NCBI GenBank assembly: GCA_964425755.1
Contig: CAYRNY010000007.1
Location: forward strand, 62,001 to 126,000
Reading direction: 5' to 3'
Source: CAYRNY01 sp964425755
Lineage (GTDB): Bacteria > Chloroflexota > Anaerolineae > Aggregatilineales > Aggregatilineaceae
Length of the DNA stretch: 64,000 nt
In this document: positions 1 to 8,172 of the stretch, piece by piece
Layout of the letters: the number at the start of each line of letters is the position of its first letter
Position numbering within the stretch: position 1 is the stretch's first letter
Notes under the pieces: generated by a model
Seen by the model: the letters and a program-made list of their open reading frames with translations, nothing else
The model's database searches: none
Told to the model about the DNA's origin: nothing
Program-made: the position numbers and the translations under genes

Positions 1-183
1 GTTAATGTACGGTTGACCGACCGGCACTTCACAGTGCGTGATTTTGGAGTATGATGAAGGCGCACGTGGCACACACAGCGACCGGGATCGCCTCATGCCA
101 GAGATTGCCGCCTGCGGTGTGGTGCGTTATAGTGTCCCGGCTTATGCGTGATCGCGCTAACGCCACTGCGGAGAGCAAACAAG

Positions 184-954
184 ATGAAGCTTGTTATCGT
201 GCTGCCGACCTACAACGAGGCCGAGAACCTACCGGTCATGGTCGACCGCCTGCTTAACCTGGACGTGCCTGCTGAATTGTCGATCCTCGTTGTGGACGAC
301 AACTCGCCCGACGGGACCGGGCAGATCGCGGATGACCTCGCCGCGCAGCACCCCGGGCGCATCGAGGTGCTGCACCGGGCCGGAAAAGGCGGCCTGGGCA
401 CAGCCTATGTCGCGGGATTCCAGCACCTTTTCGACCGCGATATCGACGGCATCCTGCAAATGGACTGCGACTTCTCCCACGATCCGAAGTACATCCCGGA
501 CATGATCGCCAAGATGCAAAGCTGCGACTGCGATGTCGTGGTCGGGTCGCGTTACGTCAAAGGCGGCAGCGTGGACGAAAGCTGGGGTGTCGGGCGCAAG
601 CTGCTGAGCTGGTGGGCCAACAGCGTCTACGTCCGCGCGATCCTGGGCACGCGCGTCAAGGACGCGACGGGCGGCTTCCGGCTGTGGCGCAAAGAGGTGC
701 TGCAGAGCATGGACCTGTCGCGCATTCGCTCCAACGGCTACGTGTTCCAGGTCGAGACGATCTACGTCGCGGAGAAACTCGGCTACCGGCCCGAAGAGAT
801 CCCGATCTACTTTGCGGATCGCACAGTCGGCCAGTCGAAGATGAGCTTCCGCGTGCAGATCGAGGCGGCGCTGCGCGTGTGGCAGGTGCTGGCCCGCCAC
901 CGCCATCTCGATCCGTCCGACCGTGTGCCCCTGCCGGAACACGAGTCGGCATAG
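184..954 (+). CDS. Polyprenol-phosphate mannosyltransferase (DPM1-like GT2)
   Basis: Family 2 glycosyltransferase that makes polyprenyl-phosphate-linked sugar (typically mannose) from a nucleotide sugar at the cytoplasmic membrane face. The 256-aa protein opens with the GT-A core (VLPTYNEAENLP, residues 6-17). It has the nucleotide-binding VVDDNSPDGTG near 37-46, the DxD-like MDCDFSHDP near 93-101 and the DPM1-type VGSRYVKGGSV and DATGGFRLW motifs. There are no membrane segments, so it is the short soluble DPM1 form. I chose the ATG at 184 because GGAGAG precedes it by about 9 nt; an ATG 36 nt upstream has no such site. The next gene is a membrane glycosyltransferase-flippase fusion that could use the lipid-linked sugar. 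The exact sugar is not determined. Confidence 0.87.
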   Translation: MKLVIVLPTYNEAENLPVMVDRLLNLDVPAELSILVVDDNSPDGTGQIADDLAAQHPGRIEVLHRAGKGGLGTAYVAGFQHLFDRDIDGILQMDCDFSHDPKYIPDMIAKMQSCDCDVVVGSRYVKGGSVDESWGVGRKLLSWWANSVYVRAILGTRVKDATGGFRLWRKEVLQSMDLSRIRSNGYVFQVETIYVAEKLGYRPEEIPIYFADRTVGQSKMSFRVQIEAALRVWQVLARHRHLDPSDRVPLPEHESA

Positions 955-996
955 CGGTGCTCTGTCCAGACTTGCTATTCGAACGTACCTGACGGA

Positions 997-3900
997 TTGG
1001 CGCTGATGCTGCGAAAATATGGTCCCGATCTGGTCATCGTGGCAGGGCTGTTGCTTCTGCCACTTCTGTTTTTCGCCCCGGTGACGCTCGGCGGCAAGAC
1101 GCTGATCCCCGCCGACAACCTGTACCAGTTCGAACCCTGGCTGAGCGCACGCGACGCACTCGGCGTGCCGGAAGTGCCGCACAACGCGCTTCTGAGCGAC
1201 CTGGTGCTGCAAAACTACCAGTGGAAAGCGTTCATCCGCCAGAGCATCACCAGCGGCACGATCCCGCTGTGGCAGCCGAACCAGTTCGCCGGGTCGCCGT
1301 TCCTGGCGGCGGGGCAGCACAGCGCGCTGTACCCCTTCAGCGTGATCTACTACGTCCTGCCGCTGCCACGCGCGTATGGCTGGTTCACGGTCAGCCAGTT
1401 GTGGCTGGCGGGCCTGCTGATGTACCTGTTCGTGCGCGGGATCGGGCTGGGACGCGCCGGCGGCGCGGTGGCGGGCGTCGCGTACCAGTTCAGCGCGTTC
1501 ATGATCGTCAGCGTCGTGTTCCCGATGATGATCGCGGGGGCGGCGTGGCTACCGCTGCTGCTGTTGATGATCGAGTTCGTGCTGCAGCGCCGCCCGCTGC
1601 GCGGCGAGCGCCCGGCGACAGTGCCCTGGATCGCGGTCGGCGCACTCGCGCTGATGATGAACATCTTCGCCGGGCACGTCGAGATCACCTACTACACGCT
1701 GATCGTGATGGCGTATTACGCCGCCGCGCGGCTGGTGTGGCGCTGGTGGCAGGACCGCGCGGCATGGCGTGCCTTGCTACGGCCTGCGGGCGCGCTGCTG
1801 GCGCTGGTCGTGCTGGGGCTGGGACTCGGTGCGGCGCAGTTCATCCCGCTGTACGAACTCGGCACGCGCAACTTCCGCGAGGAAGCGGCGAGCTTCGAGC
1901 AGGTGCAGGGTTACGCGTTCCCGGCGCGGCACGTCGCCAAGTTCATCCTGCCGAACGTCTACGGCAACCCGGCGCATCACGCCTACCGCGACGTGTTCAC
2001 GTGGGACACGGTCACGCATGATTGGCTGTACAGGTGTCCGCCGCGCGAGTGCGGCGCGGGTGTCGTGCGCGTGACCGACACCGCGTTCGGCATCAAGAAT
2101 TACGTCGAGGGCGGCGCGTACATGGGCATTCTGACGCTGGTGCTGGCCGCGATCGGACTCGTCGCGCCGCGTCATCGCGCGGGACGAACGACCCGTTTCA
2201 ACACCCTGTCTGATGCCCCCTTCTCTAGCTCGGCTGGAGAGGGGGGCCAGGGGGGTGAGGTCTGCCGCCCCCCCTACCGCCCGATCCTGGCGGTGCTGGC
2301 GGGCGTCGCGCTGACGTTTGCCTTCGGCCTGCCCACTTACGCGCTGATCTATTACGGCTTCCCGAACACGAACCAGTTACACACGCCGTTCCGCTGGGTC
2401 TGGCCGGTGACGTTCGCGGTGGCGGCGCTGGCGGCGTTCGGCGTTGAAGCGCTCGCGGCGCACATGCCCGGACGCGCACGCTCCGGCACCCGCGTCACCC
2501 GCGCGCTGACGTGGCTCGGTTTCGCGCTGGTGGCGGCGGGCGTGGCGATCCTGGGCGGGCTGCTGCTCAGCCGCGCCGCATACGACACGTTCGATCCGCT
2601 GGTCGCGCGCGTCTTCGAGGGGCTGGCGGGCGCAGACCGCGCGTTCCCTGATGCGCAGGCGTTTTACAGTTACCAGTTCTGGAACGTGCTGATCCTGGGT
2701 GTGTTCGTGCTGGCGTCCGGCGTCGTGATCCTGCTCAGCCGCAGCGGGTTACGCCTGCCGCGCCGCGTGGGTCAGGCCCCGCTGTGGGCGTTGGCGGCGG
2801 TCGGCGTCGTCGCGCTGGACCTGGTGCTCGCGGGCTGGGACTTCAACCCCGCCGCCGATCCCGCGTGGTTGGACTACACGCCGGATTCGGTGCGCTGGCT
2901 ACAGGATCAGCAGGCCGCCGAAGGGCCGTTCCGCTACACGACGATCGACAAGGGCGAGCACCCATTGCACGCCAACAGCACGTGGCGCTACGGCCTGCAC
3001 GACGTGCGCGGCTACGACAGCATGATCCCCAGGCAGTACGCCGACTACATGCGCCTGATCGCGCCGCAGGACGGGTTGCTGCACAACCGCATCGACCCGA
3101 TCGCGTGGGACGACGAGGACGCGCTCGCCTCGCCGCTGCTGGACCTGCTCAACGTGCGCTACATCGTCACGTATTGGGTCGTCGAACGCGCGGACGACCT
3201 CGGCCTGCGCGAGGTCTACGCCGACGACGCACTGCGCATCTACGAGAATCCCGGCGCGCTGCCGCGTGCCTACACGCTGCCCTATCACGACCTGACCGAA
3301 GACCTCTGCGGCGCGACGCCGGACGACTTCGCCACGATCGTCACGAGTCCTGACTTCGAAGCCGACCCGCGCCGCGTGGTGATCGAAGGCTTCCCGGACG
3401 CGGAAAGCTGCGAGATCGCGTATACCTGGCCCACGCCGGACCTCGAGGCCGATCCGCAGCCCGCGCCGATCACCAGCTACGGCGCGATCGAGGTGCTGGT
3501 CAACGCCGAGGTTGACCGCGCGTCGTGGCTCGTGCTGGCCGACACGTACTTCCCCGGCTGGAAGGCGTTCGTGCGCCCGCTGGGCGCGGGCGAGAACCAG
3601 GAAGAGGAAGTCGCCATCCACCTTGTCAACGGCAACTTCCGGGGCGTGCGGCTGGACCCCGGCGCGTGGACCGTGCGCTTCCGCTACAGCCCGCCGTCGT
3701 TCCAGGTCGGCGCGTTCGTGTCGTTCCTCAGCGGGATGTTGATCATCTTCATGCTGATGCTGTGGGGCTGGCGGCGCGTCTACCGCGAGGACGAGGGCGA
3801 GGCCGGGCACGCGAGGCGCATCGCGAAGAACAGCCTCGCGCCGATCGTGCTCAACCTGTTCAACCGGGGCATCGATTTCGCATTCGCGTTCATCATGCTG

Positions 3901-5277
3901 CGCATCCTCGGCCCGTCAAACGCGGGCGTGTATTACTACGCGATCGTGATCTTCGGCTGGTTTGACATCCTGACCAATTTCGGCCTCAACACGCTGCTGA
4001 CGCGCGAGGTCGCGCGCAACCGCGACCAGGCCGGGCGCTACCTGTTCAACAGCACGGTGCTGCGGCTGGGGCTGGCGGCGCTGGCGATCCCGCTGCTGGC
4101 GGGGTTCCTGCTGGTGCGGCAGAGCACGGTCGACCCGGCGCTCGAACCGCAGGCCATCGCCGCGATCCTGCTGCTGTACCTCGGCCTGCTGCCCAACAGC
4201 ATCAGCACCGGGCTGACCGCGCTGTTTTACGCATTTGAGAAGGCCGAGTTCCCCGCCGCGATCACCACGATCAGCACGATCGTCAAGGTCACGCTGGGGC
4301 TGGGCACGCTGCTGCTCGGCTGGGGCGTGGTCGGGCTGGCGGGCGGCGCGGTCGTGACCAACCTCGTGACGCTGCTCGTGTTGGGGGCGCTGGCGCGCCC
4401 GCTGGTGCACGATTTCTGGCAGGCGCCGGACTCCGCATTGATGCGCCACATGATGGGCGAAAGCTGGCCGCTGATGCTCAACCACCTGTTGGCGACGGTG
4501 TTCTTCAAGATCGATATCGTGCTGATGGAAGCGATCAACGGCAACGCGGTGGTCGGGCAGTATTCGACGGCGTACAAGTGGCTCGACGCGCTGAACATCA
4601 TCCCCGCGTTCCTGACGATGGCGCTGCTGCCGGTCATGGCGCGGCAGGCGCACGCGGACCGCGCCGGGCTGCGGCGCAATTACCTGCTGGCGGTCAAGCT
4701 GCTGGTGATCGTCGCGCTGCCGGTCGCGGTGGTCACGACGTTCATCGCGGAACCGCTGATCCGCATCCTGGGCGGCGCGGAGTACCTGCCGGCGGGTGGC
4801 ATCGCGCTGCAACTGATGATCTGGAGCATCCCCATCGGCTGGATCAACAGCGTCACCAATTACGTGATCGTCGCGCTGGACCGCCAGCGCACGCTGACGG
4901 TCGCGTTTGTGATCGGCGTGACGTTCAACCTGGTCGCCAACCTGGTCTTCCTGCCGCTGTACAGCTACCGCGCGGCGGCGATCATCACGATCTTCTCCGA
5001 AGCGACGCTGTTCGTGGCGTTCTACTGGATTCTGCGCGGCGAGGTCGGCGGGGTAGCGTATGGGCGCGCGCTGTGGCGTCCGGCGCTGGCGGCGCTGGCG
5101 TTGCTGGGCGCGTTGTTCGCCGCGTGGACCGTCGCGCCGCTGGCGGGCTTGGCCCTCTCGCCGCTGGTCTACGGGATCGGGCTGCTGCTGCTGCGCCCGT
5201 TCGGCCCGGAGGAGATCGCGCGCATCGCGCCGCTGCTGCCGGGTCCGGTGCGACGGGTGTTTGTGCGGGGAGTGTGA
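997..5277 (+). CDS. YfhO-like GT-C membrane glycosyltransferase fused to a MATE-type polysaccharide flippase
   Basis: A 1,426-aa multi-pass protein with two family-sized halves. Residues 1 to about 925 resemble YfhO: many hydrophobic segments, an early extracytoplasmic loop of GT-C type, and a globular region containing LLNVRYIVTYW and DTYFPGWKAF. From about residue 935 (RIAKNSLAPIVLNLFNRG) to the end it resembles an oligosaccharide flippase of the Wzx/MurJ-like superfamily, with about 12 hydrophobic segments and EVARNRDQAGRYLF. Start is TTG 997 or ATG 1006. No stop or frameshift separates the halves. Next to a polyprenyl-phosphate sugar synthase, it probably flips and/or transfers lipid-linked sugars onto a surface glycan; this is inference. 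Residues about 398-428 look like an inserted low-complexity stretch (see the repeat entry). Confidence 0.83.
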   Translation: MALMLRKYGPDLVIVAGLLLLPLLFFAPVTLGGKTLIPADNLYQFEPWLSARDALGVPEVPHNALLSDLVLQNYQWKAFIRQSITSGTIPLWQPNQFAGSPFLAAGQHSALYPFSVIYYVLPLPRAYGWFTVSQLWLAGLLMYLFVRGIGLGRAGGAVAGVAYQFSAFMIVSVVFPMMIAGAAWLPLLLLMIEFVLQRRPLRGERPATVPWIAVGALALMMNIFAGHVEITYYTLIVMAYYAAARLVWRWWQDRAAWRALLRPAGALLALVVLGLGLGAAQFIPLYELGTRNFREEAASFEQVQGYAFPARHVAKFILPNVYGNPAHHAYRDVFTWDTVTHDWLYRCPPRECGAGVVRVTDTAFGIKNYVEGGAYMGILTLVLAAIGLVAPRHRAGRTTRFNTLSDAPFSSSAGEGGQGGEVCRPPYRPILAVLAGVALTFAFGLPTYALIYYGFPNTNQLHTPFRWVWPVTFAVAALAAFGVEALAAHMPGRARSGTRVTRALTWLGFALVAAGVAILGGLLLSRAAYDTFDPLVARVFEGLAGADRAFPDAQAFYSYQFWNVLILGVFVLASGVVILLSRSGLRLPRRVGQAPLWALAAVGVVALDLVLAGWDFNPAADPAWLDYTPDSVRWLQDQQAAEGPFRYTTIDKGEHPLHANSTWRYGLHDVRGYDSMIPRQYADYMRLIAPQDGLLHNRIDPIAWDDEDALASPLLDLLNVRYIVTYWVVERADDLGLREVYADDALRIYENPGALPRAYTLPYHDLTEDLCGATPDDFATIVTSPDFEADPRRVVIEGFPDAESCEIAYTWPTPDLEADPQPAPITSYGAIEVLVNAEVDRASWLVLADTYFPGWKAFVRPLGAGENQEEEVAIHLVNGNFRGVRLDPGAWTVRFRYSPPSFQVGAFVSFLSGMLIIFMLMLWGWRRVYREDEGEAGHARRIAKNSLAPIVLNLFNRGIDFAFAFIMLRILGPSNAGVYYYAIVIFGWFDILTNFGLNTLLTREVARNRDQAGRYLFNSTVLRLGLAALAIPLLAGFLLVRQSTVDPALEPQAIAAILLLYLGLLPNSISTGLTALFYAFEKAEFPAAITTISTIVKVTLGLGTLLLGWGVVGLAGGAVVTNLVTLLVLGALARPLVHDFWQAPDSALMRHMMGESWPLMLNHLLATVFFKIDIVLMEAINGNAVVGQYSTAYKWLDALNIIPAFLTMALLPVMARQAHADRAGLRRNYLLAVKLLVIVALPVAVVTTFIAEPLIRILGGAEYLPAGGIALQLMIWSIPIGWINSVTNYVIVALDRQRTLTVAFVIGVTFNLVANLVFLPLYSYRAAAIITIFSEATLFVAFYWILRGEVGGVAYGRALWRPALAALALLGALFAAWTVAPLAGLALSPLVYGIGLLLLRPFGPEEIARIAPLLPGPVRRVFVRGV
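2190..2280. repeat. GC-rich palindromic repeat inserted in frame in the YfhO domain
   Basis: The DNA contains CCCCCTTCTC (2216-2225) facing GAGAGGGGGG (2237-2246), then a second G-run/C-run pair (about 2251-2273). Its product, including SSSAGEGGQGGEV, is unlike the hydrophobic protein around it and falls in a predicted cytoplasmic loop. The pattern GAGAGGGGG followed by GGGGGTGAGG resembles small repetitive palindromes scattered through many high-GC genomes. I infer an in-frame insertion. Confidence 0.5.
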
Positions 5278-5438
5278 GGTTGGGCCGATAGTGTACAGTA
5301 CAAGCCTAATCGGCGTAGGCAGTATGATATGCTTAACTTAGCCATTGGATGATTCTTTCCGAGGGGAAATTATACACATCTAACTGGCATAACTTACTGC
5401 TTGCACATATGATCTATCCCTAATTCTTCGAAAAAGGG

Positions 5439-6326
5439 CTATCTCAGCCACCCCATATTGCGACCGATCAACAGTTCGGTTTGTTTGGCATGATGAGTAT
5501 TCTTCATAGCGACAGCTTCGAAGTCAAATTTTTGTTTCTCAGCCATCTGTTGGACTGCCACCACATTATCATAGGTCATTAGAAAATCGCCTTTAAGTGT
5601 GCTGGCTAAGCGAAATAGTTCCTGATGATCTAATTCCCAATGTGTATAAAGGCGACTTCCCGGCTTTTTTCCTGAAGCTGTATAAGGGGGATCAATAAAG
5701 AACACTGCGTCTGGATGATCGGCATACTTACGCATTACATCCAGCCCATCACCATAAATAAAGCTAAGCCGCTCACGAATAGCATGTATATCTAGAATAC
5801 GTTGTTGAAGCGTCCGTGGATACCAACGCGACTTGATGCCTTTACCGTTTTCCCCTTGCTTAAGCTTACCAGCCCCTTTGGCCAAAATACCACCGCGATT
5901 GACGCGATTTTTAATGATGGTTTGCAAGGCCTGCATTCTGGGGGACAAGTCTTCTTGAGAAAGGAGTGTGTTCACCCTATCGGGTGTTAGCTCGAAATTA
6001 GCAATTTGTTCTGCAAGCCAGGGTCCTTTCCCTTTGTTAATGATCACATCCCAAACAGCGGAAACATGTTCATCGAGTTCTACCAAGATTACATGGTTAG
6101 CCATTCTCTCGAACGCGACTGTCAAGCCAATGATCGCGCCTCCGGCAAAAGGTTCAATAAACAGCTTAGTGGGGTGGGGAAAGCTTTTCATCCATTTCCG
6201 AATGCGAGGAACCAACCATGTTTTACCACCAGGATACCTAAATGGACTACGGTGTTTGACCGAAGCTATGTTAACAACTCTTTCGGTTGGTAGTGGTTCC
6301 ATATTAGGAAGATACAGTTGCTGCAT
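5439..6326 (-). CDS. D12-class N6-adenine DNA methyltransferase (restriction-modification)
   Basis: A Dam-like class D12 methyltransferase that transfers methyl from AdoMet to N6 of adenine in DNA. The 295-aa protein has the N-terminal AdoMet motif FRYPGGKTWL (29-38), EPFAGGAIIG, and the catalytic motif IV DPPYTASGKK near residue 213. Base composition is clearly more AT-rich than the flanking genes and codon use differs, indicating horizontal acquisition. It begins 9 nt after the stop of the upstream restriction gene, so the two are co-transcribed. Its role is to protect host sites from the partner endonuclease. That the enzyme methylates A implies a target containing A/T, unlike the GCGGCCGC site of NotI itself. 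Confidence 0.9.
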   Translation of the reverse strand: MQQLYLPNMEPLPTERVVNIASVKHRSPFRYPGGKTWLVPRIRKWMKSFPHPTKLFIEPFAGGAIIGLTVAFERMANHVILVELDEHVSAVWDVIINKGKGPWLAEQIANFELTPDRVNTLLSQEDLSPRMQALQTIIKNRVNRGGILAKGAGKLKQGENGKGIKSRWYPRTLQQRILDIHAIRERLSFIYGDGLDVMRKYADHPDAVFFIDPPYTASGKKPGSRLYTHWELDHQELFRLASTLKGDFLMTYDNVVAVQQMAEKQKFDFEAVAMKNTHHAKQTELLIGRNMGWLR

Positions 6327-6335
6327 GAGAAATTC

Positions 6336-7217
6336 CTACAGTAGATCAGCTAATGAGGGTGCGTCTGGTGGATTTTCCTCGTTCTCAAATTTCTTATCTA
6401 ACTTAACTTGAAGGAAATCGATAAAATCTTTCACTGGGCCAGGCTCGGCTGTCACAATCTGATCCAAAGAAGGCTTAAACAAAGTATACACGCTGTGCTC
6501 TAGTTTCAGATCATATGTATTTTGGGATGCGTTATGCTCTAAGTCATAAATCAACCAAGCGATATCAGCTTCTTGTCTATCCACTTCGATTAGCGGTGGT
6601 AGAGTATTATAGAATTCAGTATGCAAAGCTACAGCCTGCTTTTTCCCCCAATGCTTGAGAATCCCTCCCTTGTAAATGAGTTGCGGTACCAATCGTTTAC
6701 GAGATGAAGATAAATAATCAGGCCGAGGATAGTTGCGTTGTTGGGTCCAGTCCATATCATGCCGATCATCAGGGTTTTCCATATAGTGATCAAATGGCCG
6801 GCGAATGTTGCCTGATACGTAGACTGCCTGTATTTCGAGTGACCCAAAGTCAATAATGCGACCTCGATCATCATAGGAAACCAACACAATATCTATATTA
6901 CCCGCCGATCCGCCATGGCGATCGTTGAGTCGCACTTCGCCCAAAGATGTCCACTTGACATCTGGCGGAAAGAAAAATGCTGCTGCATCCTCAACCACGA
7001 TCCAATCTTGGCGGAAACGGACAGGACATGTGATAGCAATGCTATTATCTCCTGAAAAAATGCTACAAACACCTAGCGGATCATTAGCCTTGTCTTTGGT
7101 GCAATTGGGAACCTTGTTGTTGTAGGGGCAGAGTTGATTCTTTCGATACCTGACAGCGCGATTGGAGAAATTGTTTGCTGGGAAACCGAACACTTCTGCT
7201 AGTGGGTGTTTGGGCAT
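6336..7217 (-). CDS. NotI-family type II restriction endonuclease
   Basis: Likely cleaves unmethylated double-stranded DNA as the partner of the adjacent D12 methylase. The N-terminus has four cysteines (C30, C39, C51, C64) in CPYNNKVPNCT, PLGVCSIF and ITCPVRF, matching the metal-binding Cys4 site of the NotI family. The nuclease core has E94, D109 (NIDIVL), and E128-I-Q130 (LEIQAVY). As I recall, R.NotI uses E145/D160/E182/Q184 with Gln in place of the usual Lys; the spacing here (15, 19, 2) is close to its 15, 22, 2. At 293 aa it is shorter than R.NotI. AT-rich composition marks it and the methylase as an island. A TATAAT at 7388-7393 (reading minus) could serve as its -10, but no -35 is evident. 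Confidence 0.82.
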   Translation of the reverse strand: MPKHPLAEVFGFPANNFSNRAVRYRKNQLCPYNNKVPNCTKDKANDPLGVCSIFSGDNSIAITCPVRFRQDWIVVEDAAAFFFPPDVKWTSLGEVRLNDRHGGSAGNIDIVLVSYDDRGRIIDFGSLEIQAVYVSGNIRRPFDHYMENPDDRHDMDWTQQRNYPRPDYLSSSRKRLVPQLIYKGGILKHWGKKQAVALHTEFYNTLPPLIEVDRQEADIAWLIYDLEHNASQNTYDLKLEHSVYTLFKPSLDQIVTAEPGPVKDFIDFLQVKLDKKFENEENPPDAPSLADLL

Positions 7218-7425
7218 ATGGAAGCTGATCCTTGAAATGGTAAATGTACTACTTGTATTCTACCTGATTATTGCGTGGCTGCACATTCGTTCTTCCCCTC
7301 TTCCCATTTGTGGCCCGCTACACCCCGGTCCTCGCGTTCGAATACTGGTATTCCACCCGCGCCGCGATCCCCGGCTGCCCCGTTCGCATTATAGCATGGC
7401 CGGGCCGCACGCGGTGCAGCGGCAC

Positions 7426-7451
7426 AAAAAAATCCGGCTGCTCAGCCGGAT
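7426..7451 (-). terminator. Rho-independent terminator
   Basis: ATCCGGCT (7432-7439) pairs with AGCCGGAT (7444-7451) around a 4-nt loop. On the minus strand the stem is followed directly by seven Ts (7426-7432). It ends transcription of the small hypothetical gene whose stop is at 7561. Confidence 0.85.
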
Positions 7452-7535
7452 GTCATGCATCATAATATTTCAGCAACCTTTTGGGGACCTCAAAGAAAGC
7501 TCTTTGTGCAGCGAAAAATTGTCCGGTCAGGACGA

Positions 7536-7554
7536 CGGGGGCAAGCTGCCCCCG
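7536..7554 (-). terminator. GC hairpin just after the hypothetical gene stop
   Basis: CGGGGGCA pairs with TGCCCCCG around a 3-nt loop, seven bases past the stop codon on the minus strand. There is no T-tract, so this is at most a pause or RNA-stabilising hairpin ahead of the real terminator. Confidence 0.4.
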
Positions 7555-7560
7555 CGCCGC

Positions 7561-7902
7561 CTAATCGTTCTGTGCTTCCGATACAGCGTGCTCGTCGCTC
7601 TTGAGCAGGACCACGCGCAGGTCATTTTCCTTCAACAGGCGGCGGACGACGGGGTTGCTCTGCACCGGCAGAATCTGGTGCTCGTCGTCTTTGACCAGCT
7701 CAAAGTGATAGATGTCCACTTTGCGCACCCCGGCATGATAATGCTCTTCCAGGCCCACCACCGGGCTGATCTGCCAGCCGCTCGCCAGATAGCGCATCAA
7801 AACATCGGCAGGCGCATACGGCTGCGAGGTCGGGGACCAGTGACGGCGTGTATCGATCGACCGCAGTTCCATATCCACTAAAGATGGTGCGGCGTTCGTC
7901 AT
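7561..7902 (-). CDS. Conserved-looking hypothetical protein, 113 aa
   Basis: A small soluble protein with no family I recognise. It contains ADVLMRYLASGWQISP, KVDIYHFELVKDDEHQILPV and RRLLKENDLRVVLL, an alpha/beta pattern with charged surfaces and no cysteines. A strong ribosome binding site (GGCAGGAGG, about 9 nt upstream) fixes the start, and a good terminator follows, so the gene is well supported as an independent unit. It is transcribed divergently from asnS across a 270-bp spacer. I cannot assign a function. Confidence 0.7.
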   Translation of the reverse strand: MTNAAPSLVDMELRSIDTRRHWSPTSQPYAPADVLMRYLASGWQISPVVGLEEHYHAGVRKVDIYHFELVKDDEHQILPVQSNPVVRRLLKENDLRVVLLKSDEHAVSEAQND

Positions 7903-8075
7903 CGTAACGTACCTCCTGCCAAACTGCTAAGTAGGGTTCGTTCGTGAAGAAGGTTAGAAGCTGTGTGACGACCGGCGGAATTGCTCGCCAATCAGTCACC
8001 CGCAAGGTGTGTTAACGTCTAAAGGTTTAGTTACGGTCAACTGCACGATAAACGTTCTTAACGTCTTCCAAACGA

Positions 8076-8115
8076 CGGGATACACCGGTCAGGATAGCTT
8101 GACCGGCGTATCCCG
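8076..8115. repeat. Long inverted repeat overlapping the asnS promoter
   Basis: CGGGATAC-A-CCGGTCA (8076-8091) is mirrored by TGACCGG-C-GTATCCCG (8100-8115), 15 paired bases with a single 1x1 mismatch around an 8-nt loop. The right arm contains the -35 of the promoter reading into asnS. It could be an operator, or a terminator or pause hairpin for the opposite strand. Confidence 0.7.
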
Positions 8116-8127
8116 CCGGGCTAGAAT
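8099..8127 (+). promoter_or_regulatory. Sigma70-type promoter for asnS
   Basis: TTGACC (8099-8104), a 17-nt spacer, then TAGAAT (8122-8127). It predicts a leader of about 40 nt before the GTG start at 8173. There is no room for a T-box leader and no T-box motif is visible. Confidence 0.65.
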
Positions 8128-8172
8128 ACACGCGACCGGTATCCATATTATAGCATAACGAGGACGGGATTC

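Larger units (their letters stand above)
7218..7560. other. Gene-free spacer at the right edge of the R-M island
   Basis: Composition shifts from AT-rich to GC-rich near 7,310, which I take as the right boundary of the acquired R-M segment. No open frame here looks like a gene. It holds the terminator of the hypothetical gene to its right, a second hairpin (7536-7554) and an isolated TATAAT on the minus strand. Confidence 0.5.

Noticed and set aside
229..1320. A 363-codon minus-strand frame opposite the mannosyltransferase
   Set aside because: Antisense shadow of two real genes; Arg/His/Val-rich and without ribosome site.
7903..8172. T-box riboswitch ahead of asnS
   Set aside because: No AGGGTGG-type T-box sequence or specifier stem is seen, and the predicted leader is only about 40 nt.
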